Part shown: positions 1 to 6,918 of the stretch, in pieces | How positions within the stretch are numbered: position 1 is the stretch's first letter | How the letters are laid out: each line of letters opens with the position of its first letter | NCBI GenBank assembly: GCA_046760445.1 | Contig: JBHIEE010000055.1 | Span: 1-18,048 of the forward strand | DNA length: 18,048 nucleotides | Source: JBHIEE01 sp046760445 | GTDB taxonomy: Bacteria > Acidobacteriota > Aminicenantia > JdFR-78 | Direction: 5' to 3' | Notes under the pieces: generated by a model | The model's input: only the letters and a program-made list of their open reading frames with translations | What the model was told of the DNA's origin: nothing | The model's database searches: none | Position numbers and translations under genes: made by a program

Positions 1-18
1 CGTCGGGCAGGGAACTTA

Positions 19-51
19 TTTGTAATTTGAAATTTGATATTTGGAATTTTT
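19..51. repeat. AATTTGAAATTT-type low-complexity intergenic repeat
   Basis: An imperfect iteration of a TTTGAAATTT/TTTGGAATTT theme lies upstream of efp. The complementary kind of repeat (GAAATT units) recurs at 9991-10026, so this is probably a dispersed intergenic repeat class of this genome. The first 18 bases cannot be assigned; they may be the tail of an upstream gene. Confidence 0.4.
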
Positions 52-69
52 ATATATCTTCTCTCTTTC

Positions 70-98
70 TTGCTTCAATAAATATTTTTTGCTATAAA
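70..98 (+). promoter_or_regulatory. Sigma-70-type promoter of efp
   Basis: A -35 box TTGCTT (70-75) and a -10 box TATAAA (93-98) are separated by 17 bp. The efp start codon is 80 bp downstream, with an AGAAGG ribosome binding site at 165-170. Assigned by pattern only. Confidence 0.5.
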
Positions 99-178
99 TT
101 AATCCGAAATTATGTTCAGAAAGCTTGAAAAAGAAATAAAAAAATATATAAAATACAAAACAAGAGAAGGTAGAAAAA

Positions 179-742
179 ATGATTAATGCTACTCAAATAA
201 GAAAAGGAATGACAATAGTTATTGAAGGTGAATTATATAAAGTATTAGAAACTGTCCATCTCACCCCAGGGAAAGGTCAAGCTTTAGTTCAGACCAAACT
301 TCGCAATTTAAAAGATCAATCACTTCTTGATTATAGATTTCGTTCTAAAGATAAAGTAGAACAAGCCTATTTAGAAACAATTGAGATGGAATATTTATAT
401 CAGAGTGATGATCATTATGTCTTTATGAATTTAGAATCTTATGAACAAATTGACCTTTCCAAAGAAATGATTGGAGAAAATATTTATTATTTAGTGCCGA
501 ATGTGGTTTTTTTAGTTGAGGTATATGAGGGTAAGCCAGTAGGAATTCAACCTCCTTTAGCTGTTGATTTAAAAGTAGTTAAGACAGAGCCTTATATTAA
601 AGGAGCAACCCAAGCAAGCAGCAATAAACCGGCTCTTTTAGAAACAGGTTTATCAATCAATGTTCCTCAATTTGTTGAGGAAGGGGATGTAATTAGAATT
701 GACACTAGAGAGAATAAATATTTAGAAAGAGTATCAACTTAG
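179..742 (+). CDS. efp: Translation elongation factor P
   Basis: EF-P binds the ribosome between the P and E sites and relieves stalling at consecutive prolines. The 187-residue length is normal for the family. The N-terminal KOW-like domain (about 1-62) carries the loop PGKGQA with Lys32 at its tip, the position that is post-translationally modified in many bacteria. Two OB-type domains follow (about 65-127 and 130-187). The C-terminal family signature is clear (GLSINVPQFVEEGDVIRIDT, about 156-176). The start is supported by AGAAGG 8 bp upstream and by family alignment. The gene has its own promoter and converges with the leftward beta-propeller gene, leaving only 24 bp between stops and no obvious terminator hairpin. 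No epmA/epmB/yeaO-type modification gene is in the window, so the modification state of Lys32 is unknown. Confidence 0.97.
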   Translation: MINATQIRKGMTIVIEGELYKVLETVHLTPGKGQALVQTKLRNLKDQSLLDYRFRSKDKVEQAYLETIEMEYLYQSDDHYVFMNLESYEQIDLSKEMIGENIYYLVPNVVFLVEVYEGKPVGIQPPLAVDLKVVKTEPYIKGATQASSNKPALLETGLSINVPQFVEEGDVIRIDTRENKYLERVST

Positions 743-766
743 GTTTTAATCTTTAATTTAATAAAC

Positions 767-2905
767 TCAGAAAAGTTTCCGAAATACACCGATATTCTGA
801 TGAGTATCAGTCACTCTAATGGTAATTAAATTATCTGACTCGCGGGAAAGAGGGATTGGAAACTGAAACTGTTCTATTCGAGAGTCGCAAATTCCATCCA
901 CAGGGAAAATAACCTTCCAGCCCTCGGGCCTGAGCAGATATTCAACTTTTTGAATATCAGAGGTCAGGTCTTTGGCAAAGAAAGAAATCTCTAATTTCGA
1001 ACCAGTTCTTTTTACTGAAAAGTCTTCTATAATGGGTGGAGTATTATCGATAATAAAAAGCTGACTGATTTTTTCTCCTGTCAGCTCAGTTTCAAAAGGA
1101 TTATTCTTGGAATCTGAAGCTTTCACTCTTGTTCTGTAGATTCCATCTGGAAAGGAAATAGTTTCAAAAGCAAAAATTGTCTCTGGATAATTTTCTTTTA
1201 GAATTCTCCAATTTTTTTCTTTCTCTTCTTTAATAAATAAAGTATAGACTAATGGATCTTTATTGGGATCATTAGCCTCCCAGGTAACTGTTTGAAAACC
1301 TTTTCGGAGAACTTTTTTCCCATGAATTGGAGTAATTTTAGATTTAGAGGATGTGCTTGATAATTCACTTTCCAATCCCCATATTTTTTCCTCAGTTGGA
1401 GGAGGTTTTAAATAAATTTCATTTGGAGGAAGTAATTTAATTTGAGTTATTTCTGGAGCAAGATTAGCCTGAAGATAAAATAAAGATACTTTTCTTAATT
1501 GAGGAGATCTTCCTTTAACTTCTGATTTTAAAATTGCTTTAAATTGAATAAACCGAGCTTTGGGGTTGAGGATTTTTTCACCTTCTGCTTTTTGATAAGG
1601 AGGAGACCAGTCACTCCATCCTGGGCCAGGACGATGGGAATTTCCTGTCCGAGTAAAAAATTGAATACTTGTTCCTGAAGGAATATTTCCTTCCCATTTA
1701 ATTTTTCCCCAAGAAGATACTGCTCCCGTATCTTTTGCTTTAGATAAATATTCTCCTACTAATCCCTGCTCAGGAGAAAGCGAAAACAAAGAAGAGGGAT
1801 TGTTAGTAATAAAATAAATTTTGGAATCTGTTTTAATCAACAGATAGATCTGTTCACATTCTTCTTCTATAAGAAGCTTGATTTTTTTATCTTTATCAAC
1901 TGAAAAAATTCTTCCTTCACTTCCAGTACCAATAATAAATTCATTTTTCAGGTTAATAATGGAATAAATCAAACTCTCATTAGATTGCCATAACTGATTA
2001 ACTCGACCATCCACTGAAATTTCATAAAGAGCACCAGGTTGTCTAACTTTCAGCGGAATAGTTTTAAATTCGCTCGATAGGGTTTGTTCAGAGCTAACTG
2101 TAATGGAAATGTCTTGGACAGAAGAAATCTTTTTCGTTTCAGGAATAACTTTCTTAGCAATTCTACCTCCAGCACCCGCATAAATATTTCCCTTTTCGTC
2201 TATAATTAAAGTTCTAATTTCTTCGTAAGGAGATTCAAATAAAACTGTTGGGGTCCTAGTAGGGCTAATTTTATAAACCAAACCTTTTCTTCCAGTTCCT
2301 GCTATAATTTCACCGGTGTTACTTTTTTCAAGACAAAGGATATGTCTTTGAGGAGACTGGAAAAATAATTCACCTTCACCTTGTTTATTTATTCGATAAA
2401 TCCCTCCCCTTTCTCCTACTGCAGCCAATAAAAAACCTTGGTAAAACATCAAATCCCAAATATACTTTTCATCTGGATTGAAAAATTCTTCTCTTTTACC
2501 CTTAGAATTAATTTTATAAATTTTCCCATTAGGAGAGGTCGCAGCGTAGAGATTCCCTGCTTTGTCAAGAGCCAGAGAGTAAACATCCATTTCAGGAAAG
2601 TCAAAGATAAGTTTATAATTTCCCCGAGGATTAATTTTATATACTCTTCCGCTATGGCCAGTTCCTAAATAAATATTTCCTTTAGTATCTGTAATTAAAG
2701 ATAAATAAAATTCTTCAGGCGGAGAATTTATTTTCTTAGCTGTTGGAGATAAAGACAAAAACCCATCAGATGAAACAGAAACTCCTTTTAATTTTCCTGA
2801 AAGAAAATCTTCCTTTTTTTCCAAATCCCATTTAGTAGGGGTAACAGCAAGTAGATATGAAAAAACAGCTATTATAAGGAAGCAATATAGAAACAATCTT
2901 TTCAT
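767..2905 (-). CDS. Secreted beta-propeller protein with C-terminal Ig/FN3-like region
   Basis: This is a 712-residue protein of unknown function. It has an N-terminal hydrophobic signal peptide (about 1-21, no lipobox). Residues about 60-250 contain repeated blade-like units of the form GNxYxGT..GxVYKIxxxG (for example GNIYLGTGHSGRVYKI and GNLYAATSPNGKIYKI), spaced 40-45 residues apart. At least five units are visible and a weaker one follows near 310-345, as expected of a six- or seven-bladed propeller. The C-terminal third looks like beta-sandwich modules. One (about 395-480) has the jelly-roll-like text WSDWSPPY and RFIQFKAIL; another (about 540-630) resembles an FN3/Ig fold. The start codon lies 3 bp after the stop of the S55-type gene, and its AGGAGT ribosome binding site overlaps that gene's end, so the two are co-transcribed and probably translationally coupled. 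Likely extracytoplasmic; partner or ligand unknown. Confidence 0.8.
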   Translation of the reverse strand: MKRLFLYCFLIIAVFSYLLAVTPTKWDLEKKEDFLSGKLKGVSVSSDGFLSLSPTAKKINSPPEEFYLSLITDTKGNIYLGTGHSGRVYKINPRGNYKLIFDFPEMDVYSLALDKAGNLYAATSPNGKIYKINSKGKREEFFNPDEKYIWDLMFYQGFLLAAVGERGGIYRINKQGEGELFFQSPQRHILCLEKSNTGEIIAGTGRKGLVYKISPTRTPTVLFESPYEEIRTLIIDEKGNIYAGAGGRIAKKVIPETKKISSVQDISITVSSEQTLSSEFKTIPLKVRQPGALYEISVDGRVNQLWQSNESLIYSIINLKNEFIIGTGSEGRIFSVDKDKKIKLLIEEECEQIYLLIKTDSKIYFITNNPSSLFSLSPEQGLVGEYLSKAKDTGAVSSWGKIKWEGNIPSGTSIQFFTRTGNSHRPGPGWSDWSPPYQKAEGEKILNPKARFIQFKAILKSEVKGRSPQLRKVSLFYLQANLAPEITQIKLLPPNEIYLKPPPTEEKIWGLESELSSTSSKSKITPIHGKKVLRKGFQTVTWEANDPNKDPLVYTLFIKEEKEKNWRILKENYPETIFAFETISFPDGIYRTRVKASDSKNNPFETELTGEKISQLFIIDNTPPIIEDFSVKRTGSKLEISFFAKDLTSDIQKVEYLLRPEGWKVIFPVDGICDSRIEQFQFPIPLSRESDNLITIRVTDTHQNIGVFRKLF

Positions 2906-2908
2906 ATT

Positions 2909-4708
2909 TTACTCCTTTATCTTTATCGGAATTATTACTGAACCATTGAAAACGAATTGAACAGGTAATTGATATTCTCTTAAGGTGGAAAAGTTTGTAA
3001 TTGATGGTGAAGAAGATGATGCTCGTGGAGAAACAAGCATAGTTTGAATAGATGGGGGTAAGTTAGGCATCTCTTCTCCTTTTAAAAAAATGCCAGGTTT
3101 GTTAGTAAACAACTTAAAATAAATTCTATTGTTTTTCCTTAAGTTGTTAAGAATTCTTATTAACTGGTCAAGACTTCGAGGCATAAAATACCTCCGTCTA
3201 TACTGAGCAATTTCCATTTGGTATAAAGAGCTTGCATCTCCAATCAAAATATTAAAACTTGACCCAACAGGAAGATAAGGAACTGTTAATCCGACTTCAT
3301 TTTCCATAATTTTGCCTCGAGAAGTCCTTGAGAAAATTTTGATTTGAATTTTCTCTCCTGGCTTACCTTCAAATTTATTAACCCATACTTTTTCCAGATA
3401 AGCGACATTTAATTTTTCTTGGCACAGGATTTCTATATCAATTTTATGAATTTTTAAATTTTTGAATTGATTATTAGCCAGGAAATATACGACTGCAGTA
3501 AAAAGACCAGAAAATTCTTGGATTGAGGAATTAAAATTTCCAGAAAATAAATCTTCTAAATGAACACTTTTTCCATTCTCTAAATAAATATTTCCAGTTA
3601 TTTTCAGGGACAGATCACCATATTCTCGCCCTTCATTCACTACAGCATTTGACAAGGCTAAATTTACTAAAAAAGGACTTAAAATTTTGTCGTTAATAAA
3701 TTTTAGATTAAAAGTTTTTCTATCTTGTTCTGACTTAATTATTTCAATATTAAGTGGAATCAAGGTTGGCATTCGTCCAATTTCTCCGAGTAATCCTGAA
3801 AGCCTGTCCTGGGTAAATTTCCCAACTAATTCTCCAGTATTTGCTAACTTAAAGGAAGACTGAAGGCTGGGAATAACGGTAATAATTTCTGCTTTGGCCA
3901 TTGAATAATCCACTTCACCAAGATTATATAGAGGATGCCCAAAAGCAAGAACTTTATTACCATCAACATAGGTTACTGTTCCTACTGCACTTAAATCGAA
4001 GTCACCAGTAATGAGTTGAACTGCTACCGGGGCTCCTTCTTCCAAGCGAATATCTTTCAATGAAAATCCAGTTAAAGGAGACTTTTGGGCTATTCCTCCC
4101 CTAACTGGCTGAAATCCTAAACGGGTAAAAAAGGACTTGTATTTTTCCACCATTCCTGGAGAAAATCCACTAAACACTAACGGGGTAGTCACAAGAGTTA
4201 TCATTTGATTAGAGTTATTCAAAGAATAGATGTTAGAAAACAAAGGCTCATTTATTTTAAAAAGCTCTTCGAGGGTTAAAATTTTCTTGATGGGAATAGA
4301 GTTAGAAGTAGCTGATTTTTCAACAGATTTTTTTCCTGAGATATCAATCATTTCTTTAATAGGAGTTATACCAGCAATCGCTTCTTTAGAAAAAGGAAAA
4401 TGATAGGCAATAGCACCGATAACTTTTCCATCAATATATACTGGACTGCCACTCATTCCCGCAATTACTCCTGTTTTTTCGAATTTTAGTCCTTTTAATT
4501 TTCCTAAAATCAAATTTTTATCAGGAGCGAAATTTTTCAAAACTCCGAGAATCTCAATTTCAAACTCTTCAATTTTATCTCCCTGAAGAACAGTTTTTCC
4601 TATGCCAATCATCCCTGGTTTTATTTCATTAAGATTCATTATAGTTGAACTTGAACTAAAATTATTGAGGATGAAAAAACCTAAAACCAAAAATAAAATC
4701 CTTCTCAT
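2909..4708 (-). CDS. SpoIVB S55-peptidase-like secreted protein, motifs in permuted order
   Basis: This 599-residue protein has an N-terminal signal-peptide-like segment (1-20). It matches the SpoIVB/S55 peptidase family in two blocks. Block one (about 30-120) contains GKTVLQGDKIEEFEIEI and the serine motif GMSGSPVYIDG, with Ser86 in the trypsin-like GxSGxP position. Block two (about 240-325) contains VLAFGHPLYNLG with His258, corresponding to the SpoIVB 'ALGH' motif. In B. subtilis SpoIVB, as I recall it, the His precedes the Ser; here the order is reversed. No Asp is seen at the spacing before the Ser expected from SpoIVB, so peptidase activity is uncertain. The C-terminal 270 residues are beta-rich and unassigned. 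It is the first gene of a leftward pair with the propeller gene. The ATG at 4708 begins a good signal peptide, but its Shine-Dalgarno (AAAGG) sits very close to the ATG. The promoter lies at 4730-4758. Confidence 0.82.
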   Translation of the reverse strand: MRRILFLVLGFFILNNFSSSSTIMNLNEIKPGMIGIGKTVLQGDKIEEFEIEILGVLKNFAPDKNLILGKLKGLKFEKTGVIAGMSGSPVYIDGKVIGAIAYHFPFSKEAIAGITPIKEMIDISGKKSVEKSATSNSIPIKKILTLEELFKINEPLFSNIYSLNNSNQMITLVTTPLVFSGFSPGMVEKYKSFFTRLGFQPVRGGIAQKSPLTGFSLKDIRLEEGAPVAVQLITGDFDLSAVGTVTYVDGNKVLAFGHPLYNLGEVDYSMAKAEIITVIPSLQSSFKLANTGELVGKFTQDRLSGLLGEIGRMPTLIPLNIEIIKSEQDRKTFNLKFINDKILSPFLVNLALSNAVVNEGREYGDLSLKITGNIYLENGKSVHLEDLFSGNFNSSIQEFSGLFTAVVYFLANNQFKNLKIHKIDIEILCQEKLNVAYLEKVWVNKFEGKPGEKIQIKIFSRTSRGKIMENEVGLTVPYLPVGSSFNILIGDASSLYQMEIAQYRRRYFMPRSLDQLIRILNNLRKNNRIYFKLFTNKPGIFLKGEEMPNLPPSIQTMLVSPRASSSSPSITNFSTLREYQLPVQFVFNGSVIIPIKIKE

Positions 4709-4729
4709 TGCATTGCCTTTCTGATTTCA

Positions 4730-4758
4730 AGAATAACTTAAAACAGCTACTCTGTCAA
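4730..4758 (-). promoter_or_regulatory. Promoter of the S55-type/propeller operon
   Basis: Reading leftward, a perfect TTGACA (plus-strand TGTCAA, 4753-4758) is followed after 17 bp by TATTCT (plus-strand AGAATA, 4730-4735). This would start transcription about 15 bp before the ATG at 4708. Its -35 box forms one arm of the inverted repeat at 4753-4776. Confidence 0.55.
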
Positions 4759-4776
4759 GGAGACGAATCCTTGACA
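4753..4776. promoter_or_regulatory. Perfect inverted repeat joining two divergent -35 boxes
   Basis: TGTCAAGG (4753-4760) and CCTTGACA (4769-4776) are perfect reverse complements around an 8-bp centre. Each arm contains the TTGACA box of one of two divergent promoters. It could be an operator or simply symmetry arising from two consensus -35 boxes, but the extra GG/CC extends the symmetry beyond them. Confidence 0.5.
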
Positions 4777-4799
4777 CCATCTTTCTTAGAATTTATAAT
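4771..4799 (+). promoter_or_regulatory. Consensus sigma-70 promoter of the bactofilin gene
   Basis: TTGACA (4771-4776) and TATAAT (4794-4799) are separated by exactly 17 bp, a full consensus match. It drives the bactofilin gene, whose AAAGGAGG site is at 4832-4839. Confidence 0.75.
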
Positions 4800-4828
4800 A
4801 AGCTTACTTAGAATTTATGATAAACTTA
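4785..4828. repeat. 22-bp tandem duplication spanning the bactofilin -10 box
   Basis: Two adjacent 22-bp units (4785-4806 and 4807-4828) both begin CTTAGAATTTAT and differ at two positions. The first contains the -10 box TATAAT; the second has TATGAT at the same place. The duplication therefore lengthens the 5' leader and supplies a degenerate second -10 copy. Confidence 0.8.
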
Positions 4829-4844
4829 CTCAAAGGAGGAACAA

Positions 4845-5345
4845 ATGTGGAAAAGAGATAAAGAGCCATCAAAAACTACATTTTTTACTTCAGAGGTAAA
4901 AGAAACCGAGAAAACTAAAAGAAATTTCGAAGAGAAAATTGCTCGAATAGGTCAGTCAATTATTGTCACCGGAGAATTATCAGGAAATGAAGACCTGTTT
5001 ATTGAAGGAAAAGTAGAAGGAAAAATTAACTTGAAAAATAATGCTCTGATAATAGGTCCTGATGGAAAAGTCACTGCTGAAATCCAGGCTAAAAAAGTCA
5101 CGATAAATGGTAATGTTTCAGGGAATGTTCATGCCACTGAAATAGTGATTATTAATAAAACTGGTTCTTTAACCGGTGATATCTTTTCTCCTCGGATCTT
5201 AATTGCTGATGGAGCCCATTTTAAAGGAAGTGTTAAAATGGAGAAAAAAATAGAACAAATCTCGCCTTTTAAGGAAAAATTTGAGAAGAAAGAGGAAGAA
5301 AAAGAAGAGATAAAAGAAGAAGTTAAGTCGGAAAAAGGGATATAA
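4845..5345 (+). CDS. Bactofilin (polymer-forming cytoskeletal protein)
   Basis: Bactofilins self-assemble without nucleotide into filaments that scaffold cell-wall or envelope enzymes at the inner membrane. The conserved right-handed beta-helix core runs from about residue 32 to 138. It opens with IARIGQSIIVTGELSGNEDL and contains the GxVxGxI rungs typical of the family (FIEGKVEGKI, TINGNVSGNVHA, SLTGDIFSPRI). The N-terminal 30 residues are charged and disordered-looking. The C-terminal 25 are a run of Lys/Glu, common in the family. The length of 166 is typical. The start is fixed by AAAGGAGG 5 bp upstream of the ATG. A consensus promoter precedes it; the downstream methyltransferase follows after 35 bp and may be co-transcribed. 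Confidence 0.93.
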   Translation: MWKRDKEPSKTTFFTSEVKETEKTKRNFEEKIARIGQSIIVTGELSGNEDLFIEGKVEGKINLKNNALIIGPDGKVTAEIQAKKVTINGNVSGNVHATEIVIINKTGSLTGDIFSPRILIADGAHFKGSVKMEKKIEQISPFKEKFEKKEEEKEEIKEEVKSEKGI

Positions 5346-5380
5346 ATTCTGATTTTTATTAAAATATTTTTCTTTTAAAT

Positions 5381-6022
5381 ATGTTTTTAGACGGATTAGT
5401 TAAGAAAAAAATATATCAGGCTAATATTTACTCCTCTCATATATTACCTCGTTATATTGACCACCTTAAAAAGAAAAAAGCGCCTCGAGTGCTTGATTTA
5501 GGCTACATTTCAGGAAAAAACATCGAATTTTTAGCGAAACTAGGATTTACAGTATATGTGGAAGATTATCTAAATTCTATTTCTTGGGAAGAATTACAAC
5601 CTAGGATTTTACCTAGGCGAAAAAAGACTAAAAAAAAGCTATTAGAAGTAAAAAATCTGAATTATACTCAAGATTATTTTGATGGAATATTATGTTGGGA
5701 TTTGTTTGACTATTTAGATTTTGAGGATGGAAAGTGGTTAATCAAGGAAATCTGGAAAATCTTGAAACCAGAAGGAGTAGCTTTCAGTCTTTTTGATTCT
5801 TACAAATCTTCTCTTTATCAATCGCATAGAAAAAAGATATTCATTTATGATGAAAATCATCTATTTTATGACCGAGTGCCTTTTATTCGAACTTTTTTCA
5901 CTACCTATGAAAATAGGGATATATTCGCTCTCTTTGCTGAATTTAACATTCTGGAATCTTACTATGTCAAGAATGGGATGAGGGAAATATTGATTCAGAA
6001 AAGATTATCTTACCCTAAATAA
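5381..6022 (+). CDS. Class I SAM-dependent methyltransferase-like protein
   Basis: This 213-residue protein has a Rossmann-type methyltransferase layout. Motif I is at 37-46 (VLDLGYISGK, with Tyr-Ile-Ser in place of the usual Cys-Gly-Thr). An acidic residue ends strand beta-2 (Glu61). A motif-IV-like segment is at about 100-112 (FDGILCWDLFDYL), followed by the post-IV helix and KPEGVAFSLFDS (130-140). The substrate is not deducible. The degenerate glycine loop makes activity less certain than for the methyltransferase at the right edge. No Shine-Dalgarno is visible in the 35 bp after the bactofilin stop, so translation may depend on readthrough from that gene or on an unusual start. It converges with the CsgG-like gene, with 47 bp between stops. 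Confidence 0.75.
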   Translation: MFLDGLVKKKIYQANIYSSHILPRYIDHLKKKKAPRVLDLGYISGKNIEFLAKLGFTVYVEDYLNSISWEELQPRILPRRKKTKKKLLEVKNLNYTQDYFDGILCWDLFDYLDFEDGKWLIKEIWKILKPEGVAFSLFDSYKSSLYQSHRKKIFIYDENHLFYDRVPFIRTFFTTYENRDIFALFAEFNILESYYVKNGMREILIQKRLSYPK

Positions 6023-6069
6023 TTTTTTTCTATCTGCTAAAAGCATTTATAAAACATTCAATATTTATT

Positions 6070-6813
6070 TTAATATCGATAGTACTGAACCGGCGTCTGA
6101 CTAACAATAAAATCTACTGCTCTTTGGATACAGGCTCGAATGGCTTTCTCAGTAGGAGTTTTTGAAAACCCACCTAACGCTACAGGAAGTCCTATTCTCC
6201 CTCCAATTACACCACCAAAATCCGTTGCTTTTCCTTCAACAGAAGTGGCTGCGACGATTTGAGCAGTCTTAGCATCAATAATCCGAATATCAATTGCTAC
6301 ATGAGCTTTTTTGAACCCACCACCTAATACAATACCAGCAATTTTAGTCCCGGCACCAGCTCCTGATTGTGTTCCTTTGAATTCGGTTACTGAACCAGTA
6401 ATCAAAAGGTCAGCCCCATAAATCTCACCAATTGGGGCTTCAGTTCCTTCCTTAATTCTTCCAGAAGCACCTAAATCTTGTTCTTTAAGAACCTCGTCCA
6501 AAAGCGCTCTTTCTAAAACTATAAATCGATTGGTATTGAATAAAGCAGTGGTTAGCATCTCTCTCATTCCTTCACCAATTTGATTCCAAGAAACCCCCCA
6601 CATTCCAAGCCAACCTCCATGCCAACCGCCTTTAGCTGTTTTGTCTTTAAACTCAAGAACAGCTATTCGTGCTTTTGGTCCGTTGTAAGGTTGAGCCTGA
6701 GCTTGTTGAATAGTCGGTCCACCTGTAGAAGTCACTGTGGTAGTTGTTGCACATCCAACTAACAACCACGACAAAATTGAAACCATTCCTATAAGGAAAT
6801 AGATTTTTCTCAT
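6070..6813 (-). CDS. CsgG-family outer-membrane lipoprotein
   Basis: CsgG proteins are outer-membrane lipoproteins; E. coli CsgG forms the nonameric curli secretion channel, while many relatives have unknown cargo. The 247-residue protein has a lipoprotein signal with the lipobox LVGC (18-21), so Cys21 is the predicted lipidated residue. After a Thr/Gln-rich linker, the CsgG domain covers about 48-225. It has the opening ARIAVLEFKDKT, the central GEGMREMLTTALFNTNRF, then IVLERALLDEVLKEQD, YGADLLITGSVTEFKG and VAIDIRIIDAKTAQIV. The start has GGAGG just upstream and a TTGACA/TATAAT promoter. No curlin-repeat protein is nearby; the small secreted family at 10389-17016 is a conceivable but unproven cargo. 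It is divergent from the sugar transferase gene. Confidence 0.9.
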   Translation of the reverse strand: MRKIYFLIGMVSILSWLLVGCATTTTVTSTGGPTIQQAQAQPYNGPKARIAVLEFKDKTAKGGWHGGWLGMWGVSWNQIGEGMREMLTTALFNTNRFIVLERALLDEVLKEQDLGASGRIKEGTEAPIGEIYGADLLITGSVTEFKGTQSGAGAGTKIAGIVLGGGFKKAHVAIDIRIIDAKTAQIVAATSVEGKATDFGGVIGGRIGLPVALGGFSKTPTEKAIRACIQRAVDFIVSQTPVQYYRY

Positions 6814-6832
6814 AGTTTCCTCCTTTTGGTAA

Positions 6833-6862
6833 ATTATATTGAATAAAATGTCTTTTTGTCAA
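6833..6862 (-). promoter_or_regulatory. Promoter of the CsgG-like gene
   Basis: Reading leftward, TTGACA (plus-strand TGTCAA, 6857-6862) and TATAAT (plus-strand ATTATA, 6833-6838) are 18 bp apart. Both boxes are perfect. The -10 box ends 19 bp upstream of the ATG at 6813. Confidence 0.7.
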
Positions 6863-6875
6863 TTAGTTTTTGTGC

Positions 6876-6904
6876 TTGAATTAAAGGAAAAAGTATGTTA
6901 AATT
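6876..6904 (+). promoter_or_regulatory. Promoter giving a near-leaderless sugar transferase mRNA
   Basis: TTGAAT (6876-6881) and TAAATT (6899-6904) are 17 bp apart. A start about 7 bp after the -10 box leaves only about 8 bases before the ATG at 6919, and no Shine-Dalgarno is seen there. The -35 box stands 13 bp from the -35 box of the divergent CsgG-like gene. Confidence 0.45.
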
Positions 6905-6918
6905 GTCTAAAAATTTAA

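Noticed and set aside
2438..2668. Rightward frame inside the beta-propeller gene
   Set aside because: It is the antisense shadow of repeated propeller blades, with no ribosome binding site and no family likeness. The same holds for the frames at 7236-7526, 11722-11922, 13936-14334 and 16036-16254.
4708..4899. Rightward 63-codon frame over the divergent promoter region
   Set aside because: It covers both promoters and the bactofilin ribosome binding site and overlaps the bactofilin start in another frame.
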